From Aminipila butyrica (GTDB lineage: Bacteria > Bacillota > Clostridia > Peptostreptococcales > Anaerovoracaceae): DNA of 64,000 bases. Below the pieces are notes generated by a model. The model made no database searches. It had not been told where the DNA came from and saw only the letters and a program-made list of their open reading frames with translations. Where the stretch lies: assembly GCF_010669305.1 (NCBI RefSeq), contig NZ_CP048649.1, forward strand, positions 3,100,001 to 3,164,000, written 5' to 3'. The stretch's first letter is position 1, and every line of letters starts with the position of its first letter. Shown here one piece after another: positions 61,382-64,000 of this stretch. The position numbers were made by a program, and so were the translations under genes.

Positions 61382-62326
61382 CTAAAACAGCGATGCTCTG
61401 TCTGCATAAATCGCTGCTGCCTCTGCAAACATCTCACGAATCATTTCTGCGGCTGGCTGCTCTTTCCGCACCATTCCCGCGATCTGTCCAGACATGACAG
61501 AACCCCGCTCTATATCACCAGCAAACACCGCTGCACTTAAAGCGCCGATGCCGACCTGGTCGATGGCTGCTTGAGCCTCCTCCCCGGTACTGGCCTTTTC
61601 AATCGCCAGAATTTCTCTGGCCAGCTTATTCTTAATCACCCGCACCGGATGTCCCGTAGATCTTCCCGTCGCACAGGTATCTGTATCTCTAGCTTTGATG
61701 ATGGCATCCTTGTAATTCTGGGAAACAATACATTCACTGGCCACCACGAAGCGGGTGCCAACCTGAACGCCTCTAGCACCTAGCATATAGGCTGCTGCCA
61801 CTCCTCTGCCATCTGCAATACCTCCGGCAGCAAGTACCGGAATGGATACAGCATCTACGACCTGAGGGGTCAATGCCATCGTGGCAATTTCCCCAATATG
61901 GCCTCCAGCTTCTGTGCCTTCAGCAATGACGGCGTCAGCTCCGGCTCGTTCCACCCGGATGGCCAAAGCAACCGAAGCAACTACCGGAATCACCTTGATA
62001 CCAGCTTCTTTCAGCGTTTTCATATACTTGCCCGGATTGCCTGCGCCTGTGGTCACTACTGGAACCTTTTCTGCACAAACTACCTGAATCAACTCTTCAA
62101 TGTTCGGCATGAGCAGCATCAAATTTACGCCAAAAGGTTTATCGGTCAGTTTCCGTACCGTTCGGATCTCGTTTCTCAGCCAGTCCGCATCGTATCCGCC
62201 GCTGGCGATGATACCCAGGCCCCCGCCATTGCTCACCGCTGCGGCCAGGGAGCTCTCTGCAATTCTGGCCATAGCTCCCTGTATAATTGGATATTCTGTT
62301 CCTAAGATCTGACATACGTCATTCAT
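61382..62326 (-). CDS. fabK: Enoyl-ACP reductase II FabK (FMN)
   Basis: 314 residues from ATG 62326 (GGGAGG upstream; an in-frame TTG at 62341 lies within that site). IIQGAMARIAESSLAAAVSNGGGLG, EGTEAGGHIGEIATMALTPQ and GARGVQVGTRFVVASEC are FabK hallmarks. Reduces enoyl-ACP and replaces the triclosan target FabI. It is a distant paralogue of the flavoenzyme half of the MarR fusion at the end of this operon. Confidence 0.95.
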   Translation of the reverse strand: MNDVCQILGTEYPIIQGAMARIAESSLAAAVSNGGGLGIIASGGYDADWLRNEIRTVRKLTDKPFGVNLMLLMPNIEELIQVVCAEKVPVVTTGAGNPGKYMKTLKEAGIKVIPVVASVALAIRVERAGADAVIAEGTEAGGHIGEIATMALTPQVVDAVSIPVLAAGGIADGRGVAAAYMLGARGVQVGTRFVVASECIVSQNYKDAIIKARDTDTCATGRSTGHPVRVIKNKLAREILAIEKASTGEEAQAAIDQVGIGALSAAVFAGDIERGSVMSGQIAGMVRKEQPAAEMIREMFAEAAAIYADRASLF

Positions 62327-62346
62327 ATATTTTCCTCCCAATTTGT

Positions 62347-63351
62347 CTATACTTCAAAAATCACTGCTCCCGCGCTGAGGCCTCCGCCAAAGCCCATAAG
62401 CATGACTTTATCTCCCTTTTTTAGTTTATCCGCATTCATGATATCGTATAAGGCCATAGGTACGCTGGCAGCTGACACATTGCCGGTCTCTCCTAGGCTG
62501 ATCTGAAACTTTTCCAGGGGCTGGCGAAACCGCTTGGCCGCTGAGGAGATAATCCGCAAATTTGCCTGATGCGGAACGAAATAGTCAATATCGTTCGCCG
62601 TCAGCCCGGCTAATTCCAAAGATTGCTCCATGACCTCACCGATAGCGTTTACAGCAAATTTAAAGACCTGGCTGCCTTGCATGGATAAAACCTGTCTTTC
62701 CGGGTTATCCCGGCTTTCATCTGTAAATGGCGTGGCCAAATATTCTATGCCACAGGTCAACGAGTCTGTTAAATCATCGTAATTCTTCACGTAAGAAGAC
62801 AAGATACCGGTCTCTGAAGGGTTACATTCCAGCAAAGCTGCCCCAGCTCCGTCTCCGAAAAGGATACAAGTACTCCGATCTGTCCAGTCCACAATTCGGC
62901 TCAGCCGTTCTACGCCGATGACCAGGGCTTTCTGAATCACATTCGTTCGTACAGGATTGCCCGTCCCAGCCATGCCGCCTTTAATCAGCGCCTCAGCAAT
63001 CCACAGCCCATAAATAAATCCGCTGCAAGCTGTATTGATATCAAAGGCTACCGCATTCTCTAAGCCTAATTTTCGCTTGACCAAAGCTCCCATGGAGGGC
63101 ACTAGTTTATCTGGTGTGACGGTAGCTACTATTACCAGCCCAATCTGGTCGTAGTCCTCGCCTTCCAAGGCCAGTCTGCCCGCAGCGGCAGCCAAATCCA
63201 AAGCCGATTCGTCGGTGGCTACACGACGCTCCTGGATGCCAGTCCTCGCCACAATCCATTCGTTGTCCGTCTCTACAAACTGAGTCAAATCCTCATTCTT
63301 CACAATCCGCTCTGGCAGAGCTTTACCAACCTTTTTTATAGTTATTCCCAA
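62347..63351 (-). CDS. fabH: 3-Oxoacyl-ACP synthase III FabH
   Basis: 334 residues starting at TTG 63351 (GGGAGG 5 bp upstream). Catalytic Cys in NTACSGF, His in PHQANLRI, and the C-terminal GFGGGLSAGAVIF with the third active-site region before it. Starts fatty acid synthesis from acyl-CoA and malonyl-ACP. First gene of the operon fabH-K-D-G-F-Z-marR/nmo. Confidence 0.97.
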   Translation of the reverse strand: MGITIKKVGKALPERIVKNEDLTQFVETDNEWIVARTGIQERRVATDESALDLAAAAGRLALEGEDYDQIGLVIVATVTPDKLVPSMGALVKRKLGLENAVAFDINTACSGFIYGLWIAEALIKGGMAGTGNPVRTNVIQKALVIGVERLSRIVDWTDRSTCILFGDGAGAALLECNPSETGILSSYVKNYDDLTDSLTCGIEYLATPFTDESRDNPERQVLSMQGSQVFKFAVNAIGEVMEQSLELAGLTANDIDYFVPHQANLRIISSAAKRFRQPLEKFQISLGETGNVSAASVPMALYDIMNADKLKKGDKVMLMGFGGGLSAGAVIFEV

Positions 63352-63382
63352 TGCAGCCTCCCTTTTATTATTTGAAATTTAT

Positions 63383-63436
63383 TTTGATTATCAAATTATT
63401 TTATTATATTATATTTAGATTCATATAAAAAGTCAA
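63383..63436 (-). promoter_or_regulatory. fab operon promoter with FabT-type palindrome
   Basis: Minus-strand TTGACT (63436-63431), 17 bp, TATAAT (63413-63408). TTTGATTATCAAA (63383-63395), a perfect 13-bp palindrome matching the streptococcal FabT box, lies at about +6 to +18, where binding would block transcription. Confidence 0.88.
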
Positions 63437-63566
63437 GCAGACTTGTTTTTCATGGAAAACCCGCTGCTCTATTTAAGAAAATTTTAAGAAAAGTTCACAA
63501 ATATTTCATGGACTTTCCACCCCATTTATGAAACAATATACCTTGGGAGATTAGGAGGGATTAAAC

Positions 63567-64000
63567 ATGAAAATATTAATAACCACCGACTGGTACAAGC
63601 CAGTCATCAACGGAGTAGTTACTTCCGTCATCAATTTAAAATCCGAACTGGAAAAGGCCGGCCACGAGGTGCGAGTCTTGACTCTGTCTCCAGACGGTCG
63701 TCAGCATTTCCAGGATGATATATATTATCTGAAATCATTTCGCGTGAAAATTTACCCACAGGCCAGAGCGACCTATAATTTTCACAGTAAATACCTTCCG
63801 GAGATCCTTCAATGGCAGCCGGACATCATCCATTCCCAGTGTGAATGGGTCTCTTTTTATTTTGCTAAATATCTGGCTCTAAAATTGAATATTCCCATTG
63901 TACACACATATCACACTATCTATGAGGATTATACCCATTACATCCTGCGAAGTAAGCGTCTCAGTAAGAGTATCGTGCTCTTTGGCTCCAATCGGGCCAT
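63567..64000 (+). CDS. Glycosyltransferase family 4 protein, truncated by window end
   Basis: First ~144 residues visible from ATG 63567 with AGGAGGG upstream. KILITTDWYKPVINGVVTSV, LEKAGHEVRVLTLSPDG, QPDIIHSQCEW and IVHTYHTIYEDYTHY match the N-terminal acceptor domain of GT4 enzymes such as diacylglycerol glucosyltransferases (glycolipid synthesis). The donor-binding half is outside the window. The gap 63437-63566 holds no other feature that I can support. Confidence 0.9.
   Translation, partial: MKILITTDWYKPVINGVVTSVINLKSELEKAGHEVRVLTLSPDGRQHFQDDIYYLKSFRVKIYPQARATYNFHSKYLPEILQWQPDIIHSQCEWVSFYFAKYLALKLNIPIVHTYHTIYEDYTHYILRSKRLSKSIVLFGSNRA

Overview
This window looks like chromosomal DNA of a low-to-mid GC anaerobic Firmicute of class Clostridia. 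The evidence is strong GGAGG-type ribosome binding sites, frequent TTG starts, textbook sigma-A promoters, a glycyl-radical 4-hydroxyphenylacetate decarboxylase (p-cresol formation), a FabK/FabT-type fatty acid operon, a CotA-like laccase and an SLH surface protein. A gut or sediment amino-acid fermenter is plausible, but I cannot name the species. I see no insertion sequence, prophage, CRISPR array or replication origin.

Left part (1-12.6 kb): a truncated PAS/GGDEF protein; a TetR gene followed by a pair of exporter-fold ABC subunits of the YbtPQ/IrtAB type; then, on the minus strand, an SLH cell-wall protein and a 1509-residue secreted protein built from GY-containing repeats resembling hemoglobin-interacting (HID/DUF1533) domains. 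12.9-21.5 kb: a cold-shock gene, a five-gene LanFEG/BcrAB-like ABC plus two-component module with four 11-bp direct repeats before its ATPase gene, an HssRS-like two-component pair and an acyltransferase/condensation-like enzyme.

21.5-32.9 kb is a sulfate assimilation block: sulfate uptake (sbp-cysT-cysW-cysA), activation (cysD and a cysN fused to a metY-like sulfhydrylase) and APS reduction (aprAB-like). A LacI-family gene lies between the two operons, and a GCAAACG operator occurs at identical distance from the promoters of both. 32.9-40.7 kb is a siderophore uptake operon (two lipoprotein binding proteins, two permeases, an ATPase and an exporter-type ABC protein) with a divergent AraC regulator. 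Palindromes of the form GTTAGC-N4-GCTAAC (one arm imperfect at the last site) precede the ABC pair, the SLH/HID operon and the siderophore operon, suggesting one metal-responsive regulon.

40.8-52.2 kb holds the CotA laccase, a decayed alpha/beta hydrolase, an HxlR/flavin reductase pair, two tRNA genes, hpdBCA, nudC, and a Crp/Fnr regulator facing two half-size DMT transporters. 52.2-63.4 kb holds addB without addA, a 0.5-kb array of 85-bp tandem repeats that can fold into alternating hairpins, and the fabH-K-D-G-F-Z operon ending in a MarR(FabT-like)-nitronate monooxygenase fusion. A FabT-type palindrome sits just downstream of the fabH promoter -10. A glycosyltransferase runs off the right edge.
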